Source: Ascarosepion bandense
Taxonomy: Eukaryota; Mollusca; Cephalopoda; Sepiida; Sepiidae
Direction of reading: 5' to 3'
NCBI GenBank assembly: GCA_037127315.1
Contig: JBBBDQ010000445.1
Span: 2,586,501 to 2,650,500 of the forward strand
Length of the DNA: 64,000 nt
Shown piece by piece: positions 22,620 through 33,234 of the stretch. The notes under the pieces were generated by a model. It was not told the DNA's origin. It was given only the letters and a program-made list of their open reading frames with translations, and searched no databases. Both the position numbers and the translations under genes were made by a program. The stretch's first letter is position 1, and every line of letters starts with the position of its first letter.

Positions 22620-23335
22620 AATTTCTTCCCCGTCAGCTACAATCTCCAAGAATTTAAATGTAAAGTAAATAGTCATCTCTTATCTCACTAACCTGCTTCC
22701 TCTCTCTCATGCTCCTTACCCACTTCCTGACACCCCCTATAAACTGTCACACATTCTCATAACTTTCCTCCCATGTAACCCCCTGCAAAACAGTGGCAGT
22801 AAAATGCGTTGCTTGGAACGATATGATTATTTAAAAAAATTCTATACTATTATAATGTGGATATAAAGTAGGGGATCAATTGTACATCACAATCAATATA
22901 TAAACTGATCCTTTATGGCCACAGTCATCCTTCTCTTACCGACTTCCTGAAACCTCGTATAACCTGTCACTCTTTTTCATAACTTTTCTCCTATGTAACC
23001 CCCTGCAAAACAGTGGCAGTAAAATGCATTGCTTGGGGCGATATGATTATAAAAAAAAGAAAAAGATATAGATAGATAGATAGTCCGACAGCTTCAATCT
23101 CCAAGAATTTAAATGTAAAGTCAATAGTCATCTCCTATTTCACTAACCTGCATCCTCTCTCTCATGCTCCTTTCTCCGTCCACTCCACTCTCATCAATAT
23201 TTTCATCCTTCTCTTACCCACTTCCTGACACTCCCTATAACCTGTCACTCCTTCTCATAACTTTTCTCCAATGTAAGCCTCTGCAAAACAGTGGCAGTAA
23301 AATGCCTTGCTTGGGGCGATATGATTATAAAAAAA
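22620..23335 (+). mobile_element. Serial LINE 3' ends with a palindromic element
   Basis: Three 3' termini of the AACCCCCTGCAAAACAGTGG subfamily end in A-rich runs near 22840, 23055 and 23332. Two begin at the ORF2 end (GCTACAATCTCCAAGAATTT). 22857-22922 is a copy of the short GTGG...CCAC palindrome. The order mirrors the composite at 3127-3440 in opposite orientation. Confidence 0.78.
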
Positions 23336-24239
23336 TTCCTGACCACCGACAATTCACACCTAAATCATTTACAATGTATTTCTGCAGTAAAACTTAATGT
23401 TATCCAAATATTTGCATTAGTTCCTGACCACTGGCAACGCCCTTTTTATTTATTTGCACTATATGTTCTTCCAGAAAGAAATTGATATTTTCCAAATATC
23501 ATTATTAATTCCTGACCACGGACAATCCCCCTCAAATTTATTTGCATAGCATTTCTACAGTAAAACTGTATTAATTCCTAAACATTTGTATTAATTCCTG
23601 ACCACGGGCAATTCCCTTCTCATTCATTTGCAAAGCATTTCTACCGCAAAAATTTCATCTTTTCCAAGCATTTGAATTAATTCCTGAGGAAATATTTTTC
23701 TGTTCAGATTTATTTGCAATGCATTCCTAAAATAAATCTTGATCTTTTCGAAACATTTTGCATTAATTCCTGACCACGGACAATTTCCCTTTCTTTACAT
23801 TTCTGTAGTAAAACCTGATCACTTCAAAAATATGCATTAATTCCCGACTACGGACAACTCAATTCTTTCTCATTGGCAATGAAATCCAACAGTAAAACTT
23901 GATTCTTTTCTAAGCACTTGATTTAATTTCTGACCACGGACAATTCCCTTCTCTTTCATTTGCAATGCATTCTCCAATATAACTAGATTTTTTCCAAAGA
24001 ACTCCATTAATTTACAATGCATTCCACTTCTTTTTCAAACAATTCCACGGACAATTCGTGTCACTTATATTTGTAATGCATTTCTGCAGTAAAACTTGAT
24101 CTTTTCCAAACATTTTTATTCATTACTGACCACGAAGAAGTCCTTTTTTTATTCATTTACAATGCATTTTTTCGCAAGATTTTCCAATTTGCATAAATTT
24201 CTAACCACGGACAATTCCATTCTCAATCTAAGATGCATC

Positions 24240-24425
24240 AGATCAATTGATGGCTTCCTCTATATTGTTAGGAGTCGCAGGCTCGAATACTATCGAATGA
24301 CACATATTTATAATAAATTTTCTCAAAAAATATCCAGGTCGATATATATATATATATAAATATAAATATACTGTTTATTAAAATAGAGTATCTACTCAAA
24401 TACAAATATCTATTAAAATTATTGC
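24240..24425 (+). mobile_element. tRNA-like repeat family member (degenerate)
   Basis: Contains GGAGTCGCAGGCTCGAATAC, a degenerate T-arm, then a tail with ATAAATTTTCTC and AGAGTATCTACTCAAATAC. It is shared with 28490-28945 and 33235-33645. An (AT)n interrupts the tail. Confidence 0.6.
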
Positions 24426-24544
24426 TCAAACAAATAGATTAAAACAATACCTTATCTCAGAAATATAGACAGATATGTATTGCTGGTCATTTTTAAGAAA
24501 TAAGTATGTTTCTTACTTATATCGTGTTTTGTTATTGTTTGGGG

Positions 24545-24750
24545 TTCGCTATTTGCCTATAACTGGGACTATAACAGGTGCTACCACCCTAGGGTGGACT
24601 TGGGAATAACACCAATTAAGAGGTGATTCTATGCTCCTCAAAACCTCCAATCTCCCGTTGAGAAGATTTGCTCCCGGATGTAGTTTATCGTCATATCCAG
24701 GACTATGTTTAAAAGTAATACGTTGTATAGACACATTTAAGAGAAACATA
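24545..24750. other. No recognised feature
   Basis: Complex sequence with a 66-residue minus-strand frame (24549-24749) and no recognisable domain. Not called. Confidence 0.3.
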
Positions 24751-25210
24751 TTAATATATATTTCGGTATCAATCTTTCTTTTAAATATGTTTCGTTAAAA
24801 ACAACCGACAAGGAAGATTTTGTGAATTTTTTATTTAATTTTCCAGTATTCTTACATGTTTCCTATTTGTTGGTGATAAATAAAATTAAAAATATTTAAT
24901 AATTTTCGATTTTCCAAGCGCTTTCAGCCATTTCGCTGGCCATTTTCTAGGATTTTATTTTTATGTTGTTATTTTATCTTTATGTTTTGACTGTAACGTA
25001 ATTTGTGTGTTTTTAAAAAAGGAGCGTTCTTTAAAAGCTAACACTTGACGTGCGTGGTTGAGCGTCTGTCTATTTTTGAAAAAAACTTTCAAACTCCATT
25101 TCCACTGTTAAATAATGTAAGGTTGATAGTAGTAAAGTGGCTGAAAGTGCTGGAAAAGTCGAAAATTATGGATATTTTTTACATTCCTTATGTCCAGTAA
25201 AAAAAGAAAC

Positions 25211-25773
25211 TGTTATGGTACCCTCCTACGAGGAATGAACTCTTCCTCTTGCTACATATAGATTAGCTGCGTGACTTCCAGGGAGCAGTCGTCACTAGAC
25301 GGCTCTATGACACTGTCAGCTCTCTGCCTTCGGGTGGAGGGCGCTCTCTGCTTCTGAGCAGAGAGCAATAACCCAGTCGTGGTTCCGCCGAAGGGTAGAA
25401 GCACGACTGGGCAAAAATAGACAGACATTTTTTGGCCGAGCCATATAGCCCGGAAAGCCCAGTTATAAACTGACCATGTGTCATATGTTGCCCTTACTGG
25501 GAGGGACAGCTAAATAATGCAGTCAAGTAGAGCAGTTACGAGCAGTCAAGCAGTCGAATACAGCAGATAACGACAGCTACTAGTCAGGTAGCGTAATAAT
25601 ACCGTCGGACGTACTTATTACTTATTATTAACATTTCTTTTGGATATCTTGTTTTCTTGTTATGCTAATACACTGTTTTGAATCTACCTTCTTGTTCCGT
25701 GTCTTACTCTGGCACAAACCGGTCACTACAACTTTGCAGCTCCACAACAAATTGGTGACGAAGATCCACAACA
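25211..25773 (+). mobile_element. Solo LTR, ~563 bp
   Basis: Starts TGTTATGGTACC and ends GATCCACAACA. Flanks are GAAAC (25206-25210) and TAAAC (25774-25778), a five-base duplication with one mismatch. Removing it restores the inverted-repeat arm, by comparison with 26200-26240. It holds two strong hairpins: GCTCTCTGC/GCAGAGAGC and CCCAGTCGTG/CACGACTGGG (25347-25412). Confidence 0.75.
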
Positions 25774-25868
25774 TAAACATGTAAGAATACTGGAAAAATT
25801 AAATAAAAAAATGAATAAAATCTTCCTTGTCGGTCGTATTTATCGAAAGATTGCTGCCCAAATATACA

Positions 25869-25919
<51 letters not shown>

Positions 25920-25923
<4 letters not shown>

Positions 25924-26013
25924 TCAATCCTGGGTAAAAGTAATCGGATGTCTAACCGTACTAATGAGCTGTGATACAGCGAAACAGATCTGTCTGCGGA
26001 TGACTATATATAT
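25920..26013 (+). mobile_element. 3' part of a second tRNA-derived SINE family
   Basis: Shares TTCAATCCTGGGT, TGAGCTGTGATACAGCGAAA and CAGATCTGTCTGCGGATGA with the fuller copy at 29040-29171. The 5' end is lost in an (AT)n. Confidence 0.7.
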
Positions 26014-26319
26014 ATATAGAGAGAGAGACAGATCGTGCGCGTCACATGATAGCTTTTAAAGTATGTTCATTATCAACTATACAAAAAGGTTTTTACAGTC
26101 AAAACATGAGGACAAAATAGCAACATCAGAAAAATAACATTCTTGAAAATGGCCAGTGAAGTGGCTGAAAGCGCCTGGAACATTTTTACACTCCTCATCT
26201 CCAGCAAAAAAGAAGAATGTAAATTGAAAAAATTAAATATTAAATACTTATTAAATTTTGCTTGGTCATTTTTAACAAAACATATTTAAAAAGAATATAT
26301 TGTATAATTTATACTACAG

Positions 26320-26960
26320 CTTCATTCAAGCGATACCTGACAATAGGCCAGGGAAAATCTGGATTCATGAATTTGTATTCGACATTATTATAAAAACGAT
26401 ATAAGCCGACACAATAGTGAATCGAACATGAATCTCTGATTTTGTCTTGTTTCTTTTATTTTTTTTTCTTTTCTAATACGTCAGTTTTTTTTTTCGGTAA
26501 TCGATGTAAACAAGCAATATTGCGTCACTTACACCGTTGATTAATGATCGTGCGCTGAGCCAATCAGTGTACGTTCGGTTTATAGGGCAAAAAGTTTCTC
26601 TATCAGTTTTATTTGAATGCTATAAGAACGTATCTTTTGGCCAAATTTCTTATGAGACGAATAAAAATAACGATAACAAAACCTAAAAAAAACAAAACTA
26701 AAAAACAAAAATGTATACGAAACTCGATCCACTGAAATTCAATGGAAGAAGCCATTGAATTTAAACCAAACCTGAAGACAATTGCATTTTCTCTTTCTAA
26801 AGATAATTCAAGATTAATTAGCTTCTCAAGGGCAGCCAGTGTAATTATCTTTTCTTTCCAAAACTTTCGGAAAGTCATTTTAAAGATTTTTGGCTATGTC
26901 GACATATTTGTCAAACAGAAGTAGTCGCTTTAGCATATTACGGAAAGTTTCGAAGATTAA
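26320..26960. other. No recognised gene
   Basis: Complex sequence with a promoter-like CCAATCAG near 26560 and an 89-residue minus-strand frame (26609-26878) without recognisable domains. It is one of the few stretches not obviously repetitive, but nothing can be called. Confidence 0.35.
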
Positions 26961-26964
26961 CAAA

Positions 26965-27433
26965 ATGGATTAACAACCGACATATTTATTTCGTTGAACA
27001 TTATTTTTGTTGTGGTGCATTGGATATCGGCTTGGAACGAGAAATCGGGGAGCCGAGTTCGAATTCCAGCCGAATTCATTGCATTCACTTACGCGCAAAT
27101 ACCCTTGGGAAAGGTATTAATCCGTCTATTCCTTCCAGTTATGGGTTAAATAACAGGACAGATTGGGTTCTATAGCATTGGTCAGCAACCAGTCTACCGC
27201 AGAAAGCAATGGCAACCTACTGCGGGATAATCTTCTGCCCAGTCAGTCATGTCTCTTTCGAGACATGATCGCCCAAGCGTGTATCATGTATGGCACTTAA
27301 CTAACTGACTGACTCGTAATTGAGTAGATATTCTGTTTTTAATTAAACGGTATATTTATATATTACAAAAAATACTTAGGTCGGTAGAGTTATATATTTA
27401 AATATACCGTATAATTAAAATATAATATCTACT

Positions 27434-27440
<7 letters not shown>
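26965..27440. repeat. Foldback of the tRNA-like family, split by a SINE
   Basis: 26965-27003 (GTTGAACATTATTTTT) and 27315-27440 belong to the tail found at 33235-33380. 27320-27372 and 27390-27437 are imperfect inverted repeats (GAGTAGATATTCTG against ATAATATCTACTC). The SINE at 27004-27314 sits between them. Confidence 0.65.
27004..27314 (+). mobile_element. tRNA-derived SINE, near full length
   Basis: Same family as 14756-15065: head GTTGTGGTGCATTGGATATC, box-B-like GTTCGAATTCC, core, CAATGGCAACCTACTGCG domain and tail ACTAACTGACTGAC. It is inserted into the tRNA-like foldback family after its ACATTATTTTT motif. Confidence 0.9.
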
Positions 27441-27476
<36 letters not shown>

Positions 27477-27542
27477 TTTGTTTTAAAATGTCTATGTATT
27501 TCAAATGCTTATCGTTCGTTTTTTTTCTAACTAAAGTATGTC

Positions 27543-27643
27543 TTTTATTTAAAATTTTATTTAAAATTTTATTTAAAATTTTATTTGAAATTTTATTTAA
27601 AATTTTATTTAAAATTTTATTTAAAATTTTATTTAAAATTTGT
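27543..27643. repeat. 12-bp minisatellite (TTTAAAATTTTA type)
   Basis: About eight tandem copies of a palindromic 12-mer, TTTAAAATTTTA, with one base change. Very AT-rich and likely to unwind easily. Confidence 0.92.
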
Positions 27644-27649
27644 CAGTAA

Positions 27650-28130
27650 ATAAATGCCAGTTTTTTTTTACCCTTTGCATCCAAGTTGTGGGTTATGCTA
27701 AGCAATCAATTATATATTTTCATTGCCGTTTCAACTAATACTGCCTGACAACTCGTCCAAGATATTTTTTAAACGTCTGCTTCGACTTTTTACCTCCTTA
27801 GGCAATTGTCTTTTTCATATTTGGACTAGAATATCAATACAATTCTGACTAAATATCGTCTTTTCTTCCTTTCTTAATTTTCCTTTTCTTCATCCCCGTT
27901 GATGAATGATAATAATTTGTGTAAGTGATATTCTAACATCTAAGAGCTTAAAGACGCAAAAAAAGTTGGAGAGTTTGACTAGACAGGACTCGAATGGGAA
28001 GAGTAACGGGTCAAATCATGCCATCAGCTGTCAGACTGATACGATTAAAAGTTTTTTTTTCTTCTGAATAGACACTTTCAAGCTGTATTTTACAGAGATC
28101 CATACTGAATCTTAAGTCATTTCCGTTTCT
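27650..28130. other. No recognised feature
   Basis: Ordinary AT-rich sequence. No gene or repeat recognised. Confidence 0.4.
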
Positions 28131-28136
28131 TTCTTT

Positions 28137-28139
28137 CTT

Positions 28140-28194
<55 letters not shown>

Positions 28195-28205
28195 CAGTCT
28201 GTTCA

Positions 28206-28262
<57 letters not shown>

Positions 28263-28273
28263 CAGTCTGTTCA

Positions 28274-28326
<53 letters not shown>

Positions 28327-28388
28327 CTCTCTCTCTCTCGATCTATCTCAGTCTGTTCATATCTATCTATCTATCTATCTATCTATCC

Positions 28389-28438
<50 letters not shown>

Positions 28439-28490
28439 TTATCTCGATCTATCTCAGTCTGTTCATATCTATCTATCTACATAGAGGAAA
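28137..28490. repeat. (ATCT)n microsatellite with spacers
   Basis: ATCT blocks are separated four times by CTCAGTCTGTTCAT, the same spacer type as at 1033-1628, with a short CT run and CGATCT variants. Confidence 0.95.
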
Positions 28491-28945
28491 GGGTCGCAGG
28501 TTCGAATCTTGCCGTATGAAGCAAATTTTCGTAGAAAATTTATCGTAAATAATCAGATTGGTAGAAATAAATATATAAATATCAGTCAGTTAAGTGCCAT
28601 AGGTGATGCGCGCCTGGGCGATCACGTCTCAAAAGAGACATCACTGACTGGGCAGAATATTATCCGGCTGTAGGTTGCCATTGCTTTCTGCGGTAGACTG
28701 GTTGCCAGCCAAGGCTATAGAACCCAACCTGTCCTGTTATTTAACCCATAACTAGAGGGAAGAGCCGGATTAATACTTTTCGCAAGGGTATTTGTGCGTA
28801 AGTAAATGCAATGAATTAAACTGGAATTCGAACTCGGCACCCCGATTTGTCGTTCCGAGTTGATATCCGCTGCACCACAACGCAATATAGTTTGATTAAA
28901 AACAGAATATCTACTCAAATACGAGTAGCAAGTAAAAATAATATA
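28490..28945 (+). mobile_element. tRNA-like repeat family member, split by a SINE
   Basis: GGGTCGCAGGTTCGAATCTT (tRNA T-arm-like) is followed by AAAATTTATCGTAAATAATC and, after the SINE at 28583-28884, by AAAAACAGAATATCTACTCA. The same order occurs uninterrupted at 33484-33640. Confidence 0.7.
28583..28884 (-). mobile_element. tRNA-derived SINE, near full length
   Basis: Minus-strand copy: tail CAGTCAGTTAAGTGCCATAG on plus, domain AGGTTGCCATTGCTTTCTGC, core, and head ending CTGCACCACAACGC. Younger than the tRNA-like repeat that it splits. Confidence 0.88.
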
Positions 28946-29039
28946 TATATATACCGCTCATTCGATAATGAATTGGAGCATTCTAGCTATTGGGCGTTTT
29001 TATACACGCTAAAAAAAACCTAATTTATTCTACCGGACG

Positions 29040-29169
29040 CTCGTAGCCTAGGGGTAGAATCGTCGACTGACACCGATTCGGTCGGGTTTCAATCCTGGGT
29101 TAGGAAGCGACCGGAGTCTAAGCTGTACCGATGAGCTGTAATACAGCGAAACAGATCTGTCTGCAGATG

Positions 29170-29171
<2 letters not shown>
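29040..29171 (+). mobile_element. Second tRNA-derived SINE family
   Basis: Pol III A-box-like TAGCCTAGGGGTAGAATC and B-box-like GGGTTTCAATCC lie ~25 nt apart, as in a tRNA head. A short body follows (GAGCTGTAATACAGCGAAAC, ATCTGTCTGCAGATGA), with an (AT)n beginning at its end. Confidence 0.72.
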
Positions 29172-29212
<41 letters not shown>

Positions 29213-29310
29213 CAACACCAAAATCGAGGACAGTAAACAACCGTCCTAAAAGGCACTAAACAACAAAATGTGCTGAATATTATCCTGAGGAAGGAGGGCA
29301 AAAATGCACT

Positions 29311-29399
29311 GACAAATTTTTGGGATGCGTATCACACTACCTGGATTTCAATCTAACGGTTGAAGCCCGGATGTGTGATACTGATCCCCAAAATTTGTA
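29311..29399. repeat. ~89-nt imperfect hairpin
   Basis: Outer arms ACAAATTTTTGGGAT and TGATCCCCAAAATTTGT, middle arms GTATCACAC/GTGTGATAC, inner TTTCAA/TTGAAG around a short loop. The fold resembles a small foldback element or a microRNA-precursor-like stem. Nothing here shows expression. Confidence 0.75.
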
Positions 29400-29439
29400 A
29401 GCATATATATATAAGGAAAAATCAACACGTCATTTAAAT

Positions 29440-29495
29440 TGGTTATAAATTATAATTAATTTCAATGAGCTTAAATAGCTCATTTCATCAGACCA
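29440..29495 (-). ncRNA. Type I hammerhead ribozyme motif (self-cleaving RNA candidate)
   Basis: Reading minus 5' to 3': TGGT (stem I), CTGATGA (29491-29485), stem II AATGAGC/GCTCATT with loop TATTTAA, GAAA (29463-29460), an AU-rich stem III hairpin (29460-29445, one U-U mismatch), unpaired A at 29444, then ACCA closing stem I. All invariant core positions are intact and the predicted cut lies after 29444. Type I hammerheads of this order are known from Penelope-like elements and animal retrozymes. The duplicated segment at 29524-30200 lies just upstream on this strand. Confidence 0.78.
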
Positions 29496-29523
29496 CACAA
29501 TATTCCTTCCATTTGGTACAAAA

Positions 29524-29939
29524 AATTGTTTGCCGGAATAAGCATTTTATTTAACTGAAGAGAAAGATAAAAAAATAAAAAATAAAAAAATAAGAAGAAG
29601 TAAAAAAGAGAAAAAGGTAAAGAGAGTCAGGACAGAGGCATTGGCGTCAGATCAGCTGTGGGTATTCAGACTAGTCGTGAAGATGCTGACCGCTAAGTCA
29701 TTAACCGTTTAATTCTATGGATACATGTGTATGTGTAACCCCATAAATTAACCCACCCATGTACACTAACTTATATCCATATACACATATGCGTACATTC
29801 CTACATTCCTACTTACAAATGTGACTGTGTTTATGCTTATACATACTTACACTTTTTCATGTCTACATACGGATCTTGTGTTCGTATACTCAAATATATA
29901 CATTTCATAAAGACGGGATTTCTGCGCGTATAAAGAGTG

Positions 29940-29994
<55 letters not shown>

Positions 29995-30193
29995 TATGCC
30001 AGTAATTCTCACGCATACTCCCAAAATAGGCATATATTTTCATACTTACCTATATCCTCACATCCATACGTACATATACTCATAAATGTGTTCTTCATAC
30101 ATACATTCATCTATTTATATCCACATACAATTATTGCGTTCACACACTCTCAATTATATGAGGAGCGGATCCACGCATAACGTATACACATTC

Positions 30194-30200
<7 letters not shown>
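29524..30200. repeat. Duplicated segment, partner at 36708-37393
   Basis: Shares GTTTGCCGGAATAA, GGACAGAGGCATTGGCGTCA, GACTAGTCGTGAAGATGCTG and the long ACATAC-rich stretch with 36708-37393, with an (AT)n of different length in each. This copy joins the hammerhead motif at its left. The partner does not. No coding sequence recognised. Confidence 0.88.
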
Positions 30201-30235
<35 letters not shown>

Positions 30236-30289
30236 ACTAAATAGACTCTGTAAGTATGTAGGCCGTAAATTTATACTAAAATAAATCTT

Positions 30290-30490
30290 TAAAAAAACCC
30301 ACTAACAAACAGAACCTAATTCCGTTACAATCCGGTGCACTAAGGCGTCGGATAAATGGGGAGAAAAAAAGAAACCCGCGGAACAAGAACAAAACATTCA
30401 ATACTCCGCAGCAAAGAAAAAAAAAACCCCAAACGGAACTAACCACAAGAAAAAGTGCTCGATACAAAGTACAAAAGAAAATATACAAAA
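30290..30490. other. Unclassified segment
   Basis: A-rich sequence with GAAACCCGCGG and CATTCAATACTCCGC. It faintly resembles the inverted-repeat family at 32211-33132 (minus orientation). No gene. Confidence 0.3.
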
Positions 30491-30500
30491 GTAGAGCAAA

Positions 30501-30501
<1 letters not shown>

Positions 30502-30570
<69 letters not shown>

Positions 30571-30688
30571 CAAACAAGTTTTTATATACCCCTATACATG
30601 AAGTCAAAGTACGCCTGTATACACTTGTCCATCTACTTTTAATTCCCAAACGAGGTGGTATATTTTCTTTTCATACGTCCTAACAAAC

Positions 30689-30735
<47 letters not shown>
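30502..30735. repeat. (AC)n and (AT)n microsatellites
   Basis: AC runs at 30502-30552 and 30692-30720, each passing directly into an AT run. Open frames with poly-CV peptides are repeat products. Confidence 0.93.
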
Positions 30736-30764
<29 letters not shown>

Positions 30765-30883
30765 GGCATACATCATTCGGATTTCGATACTAACCTGTAC
30801 ACATATGGAATGAAGGATCAGTACATAAAGATATTATCAGTTCAAGAATGCACGATTTACTGTACCATATATATATATATATA

Positions 30884-31376
30884 CTAGCAATATAGCCCGG
30901 CGTTGCTCGGGTGCAATGAAAGCTTTAAAACTAATCCGTGGTCCTGGAGATCAGACTCTTTGGACGTTGGCACGAAAGACTAAAAAGCAATAGTTGTTGA
31001 AAGACTGAAAGAAAAATGAATGGATGTAAGTCAAATTTTGATTTCCTGGTACCGATTTATATATATATATATATATATATTATTGATTTTCTGCACTATT
31101 GTAAGAACTGCGACTTTGAAACTTCTGAATATCGTTTCTTATGTCTTTGTCTATGAGTGTATGAAATTTGATTTAAATCGGACCACTCCTTCTATAACCC
31201 GATATTTTCGATTATCGATTTTCGATATTTATCGGGGGCACCTCGACACAAAACCTAGCTAAGAACACTCGCAGACGCTTATAGTACAACTGTGTAAATT
31301 TTCACGAAAATCGGTTCAGCCGTTTCGGGGTCTATAGTTAACGGATACACACACACACGCACACAGAGACAAAGTT

Positions 31377-31380
<4 letters not shown>
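30884..31380 (-). mobile_element. Non-autonomous Helitron, family A
   Basis: On minus it ends GAGCAACGCCGGGCTAT...CTAG at 30884-30887, followed by T. The body includes AAACGGCTGAACCGATTTTC and TACACAGTTGTACTATAAGC. An (AT)n is expanded internally, and another replaces the 5' terminus at 31381. No protein is encoded. Confidence 0.82.
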
Positions 31381-31428
<48 letters not shown>

Positions 31429-31432
<4 letters not shown>

Positions 31433-31945
31433 TTTTTTTTTTAATCATATCACCCCAAGCAAGGCGATAACGCCACTGATGCGCAGGGGGCTACGTAAGG
31501 GTAAAAAGAATGGAAAAGAGAAAGCCGGAAACCGCATCCTAAACAGGAAACAAGGGATGAGCCTCTTCACCTGTTCAATAGATGTGAGTGGAGTGTGAAC
31601 CGGGCGATAGTTTAGTCTATCTACTCCAACTGGAAAAAAAAAAAATAAAAGAGTGAAAAGATTGGAAAAGAGAAAACCGGAAACCGCGTCCTAAACAGGA
31701 AACAAGGGATGAGCCTCTTCACCTGTTCAATAGATGTGGGTGGTGTGTGAACCGGGCGATAGTTTAGTCTGTCTACTCCAATTGGAAAAAAAAAAAAAAT
31801 AAAAGTGAAAAGACTTGAAAAGGGAAAACCGGAAACCGCATCCTAAACAGGAAACAAGGGATGAGCCTCTTCACCTGTTCAATAGATGTGGGTGGAGTTT
31901 AGTCTATCTACTCCAATTGGAAAAAAAAAATAAAAGAGTGAAAAG
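31429..31945 (-). mobile_element. LINE 3' end with three tandem 3'UTR units
   Basis: Minus-strand tail with poly(A) at 31429-31443, followed by three copies of a ~152-bp unit (CACCTGTTCAATAGATGTG at about 31570, 31721 and 31873). Units end in A-rich tracts with CTACTCCAAYTGG. The same unit is single at 16.7 kb and repeated at 41.6 kb. Confidence 0.88.
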
Positions 31946-32035
31946 ATATATATATATAATTCAAGAAGTAGTAGGAGGATTTGAACAATTATCTATATTC
32001 GACCTCAACAGCAATGCGCATCCACTACCAGGAAT

Positions 32036-32155
32036 TGAACCCAGACAGTTTTGGTTATTAAGCTGAATTAAGCTTAATTCGTTACTTCTTCGTCGCCAGG
32101 GCCCGTGGTACAGTTGGTATAACATCAGCTTAATAACCAAAACTGTCTGGGTTCC
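32036..32155 (+). repeat. tRNA-like sequence with its own inverted copy
   Basis: GGGCCCGTGGTACAGTTGG resembles a tRNA 5' half with an A-box. ATCAGCTTAATAACC and TGTCTGGGTT follow. Arm 32036-32067 is the reverse complement of 32127-32155 (CAGACAGTTTTGGTTATTAA), so the tRNA-like 3' part is present twice, inverted. Probably a degenerate tRNA-derived repeat. Confidence 0.6.
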
Positions 32156-32156
32156 C

Positions 32157-32190
32157 TGAAGATCCGTTTAGGTGAAACCTTGGTAGTTTT
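32157..32190 (+). repeat. Hammerhead-like core remnant (weak)
   Basis: CTGAAGA, a short pairable stem, then GTGAAACCTTGGTAG. A related minus-strand version lies near 51135-51170 (GTGAAACCTAGGTAG). The stem is only about three pairs, so this is a weak Penelope-type remnant. Confidence 0.3.
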
Positions 32191-32210
32191 GTTGTCTCAC
32201 TAGGTTAATT

Positions 32211-32420
32211 TACTTATTCTGCTCTGCTGACGTATTGAGCGGTTTTTTGTTATTGATTACTCGTCTCGGGCTTTTTCTTTGGGCTACGTACTGCCTCGGT
32301 CCAAATCGCTTTGGCTGATGTTCATGTGCTTAGCTCTTTCTTTTTTTTTACAACCATTTTGTCCTTCCCCGTATATACGCGGAGGGTTTTTCGTAACGAG
32401 TATAGTGATAAGTTTGCATA

Positions 32421-32495
<75 letters not shown>

Positions 32496-33132
32496 TGGCC
32501 ATATACTAGACAGTATAACGCTCTACATTTGTATCGAGCACTCTTTATAAAAGTAAATGCATGAACAAAAGGTAAATAAACCTACGAGTTCAACAACTTA
32601 GTTACAATACTATATATATACATATATTGTTCCATTAAGGCAGATCGAAGGTAGCAGTAAATAAAACACTATTATTGGTGAAATTTTATTGATTTCACAA
32701 AATGGATCATGTGCAATTTTTTTGAATTTCGCTATTGTGTTATGTTATTTAAGTCATGCAATTATGTGTGAAAATTAATATTGCTCAAATGTCCGCCAAG
32801 TCTTTGGCAATACACCTCCACTCGATGGTCAAAATCTTGAATAATGCCTCTGCATGGTTGCTCCCCGATCACACCAAGATCTATTCAAATACGCGTATCG
32901 ATGAAAAATAATGTTCGAACAAAGGAATTATATATAAATGCAAACTTATCGCTATACTCGTTTCGAAAAACCCTCCGAGTATATACGCGGAAGGAAAAAA
33001 TGGTAATAAAAAAAGAAAGAGCTAAGCACTTGAACATCAGTCAAAGTACGTAGCCCAAAGAAAAAACCTGAGACGGGTAACCTAAAACAAAAAGCGCTCA
33101 ATACACAGGTAGAGCAAAGAAATTTACTTACT
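32211..33132. repeat. Long inverted repeat, ~205-bp arms
   Basis: 32211-32421 and 32929-33132 are reverse complements (CGTATATACGCGGA, CTTAGCTCTTTC, GGGCTACGTACT, CTCAATACACAGG-type match). The centre holds (ATCT)n/(AT)n and the segment 32505-32612, which is repeated inverted at 57276-57378. A diverged single arm lies at 52010-52190. Family unknown. Penelope-like inverted repeats are one possibility. Confidence 0.78.
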
Positions 33133-33199
<67 letters not shown>

Positions 33200-33234
33200 A
33201 AGGAAATTAACGAATTTTAACAAAACTTGGTTAT

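Larger units (their letters stand above)
20250..24240. repeat. ~83-bp minisatellite field with insertions
   Basis: Diverged units contain CCTGACCACGGACAATTCCC, TTCATTTGCAATGCATTTCT and ACAGTAAAACTT. Five near-identical units lie at about 21725-22140, with exact 83-bp spacing of GCGTTAATTTCTAACCACG at 21781, 21864 and 21947. A solo LTR (20408-20707) and LINE tails (22620-23335) interrupt the field. The block at 20905-21185 is an unclassified insertion rich in AGAACTTC-type short repeats. Confidence 0.88.
24765..26300. repeat. Inverted-repeat family, three arms, with a solo LTR inside
   Basis: Arm 24765-25000 (CCAAGCGCTTTCAGCCATTT) is inverted relative to 26070-26300 (GGCTGAAAGCGCCTGG) and to 25125-25210 plus 25774-25860, the latter split by an LTR. 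A fourth diverged copy lies at 45255-45500. Family unknown. Transcription could give long dsRNA. Confidence 0.7.

Noticed and set aside
30276..30649. Cysteine/valine-rich membrane-like frames on minus
   Set aside because: They read through an (AC)n/(GT)n tract; no credible start or domain.
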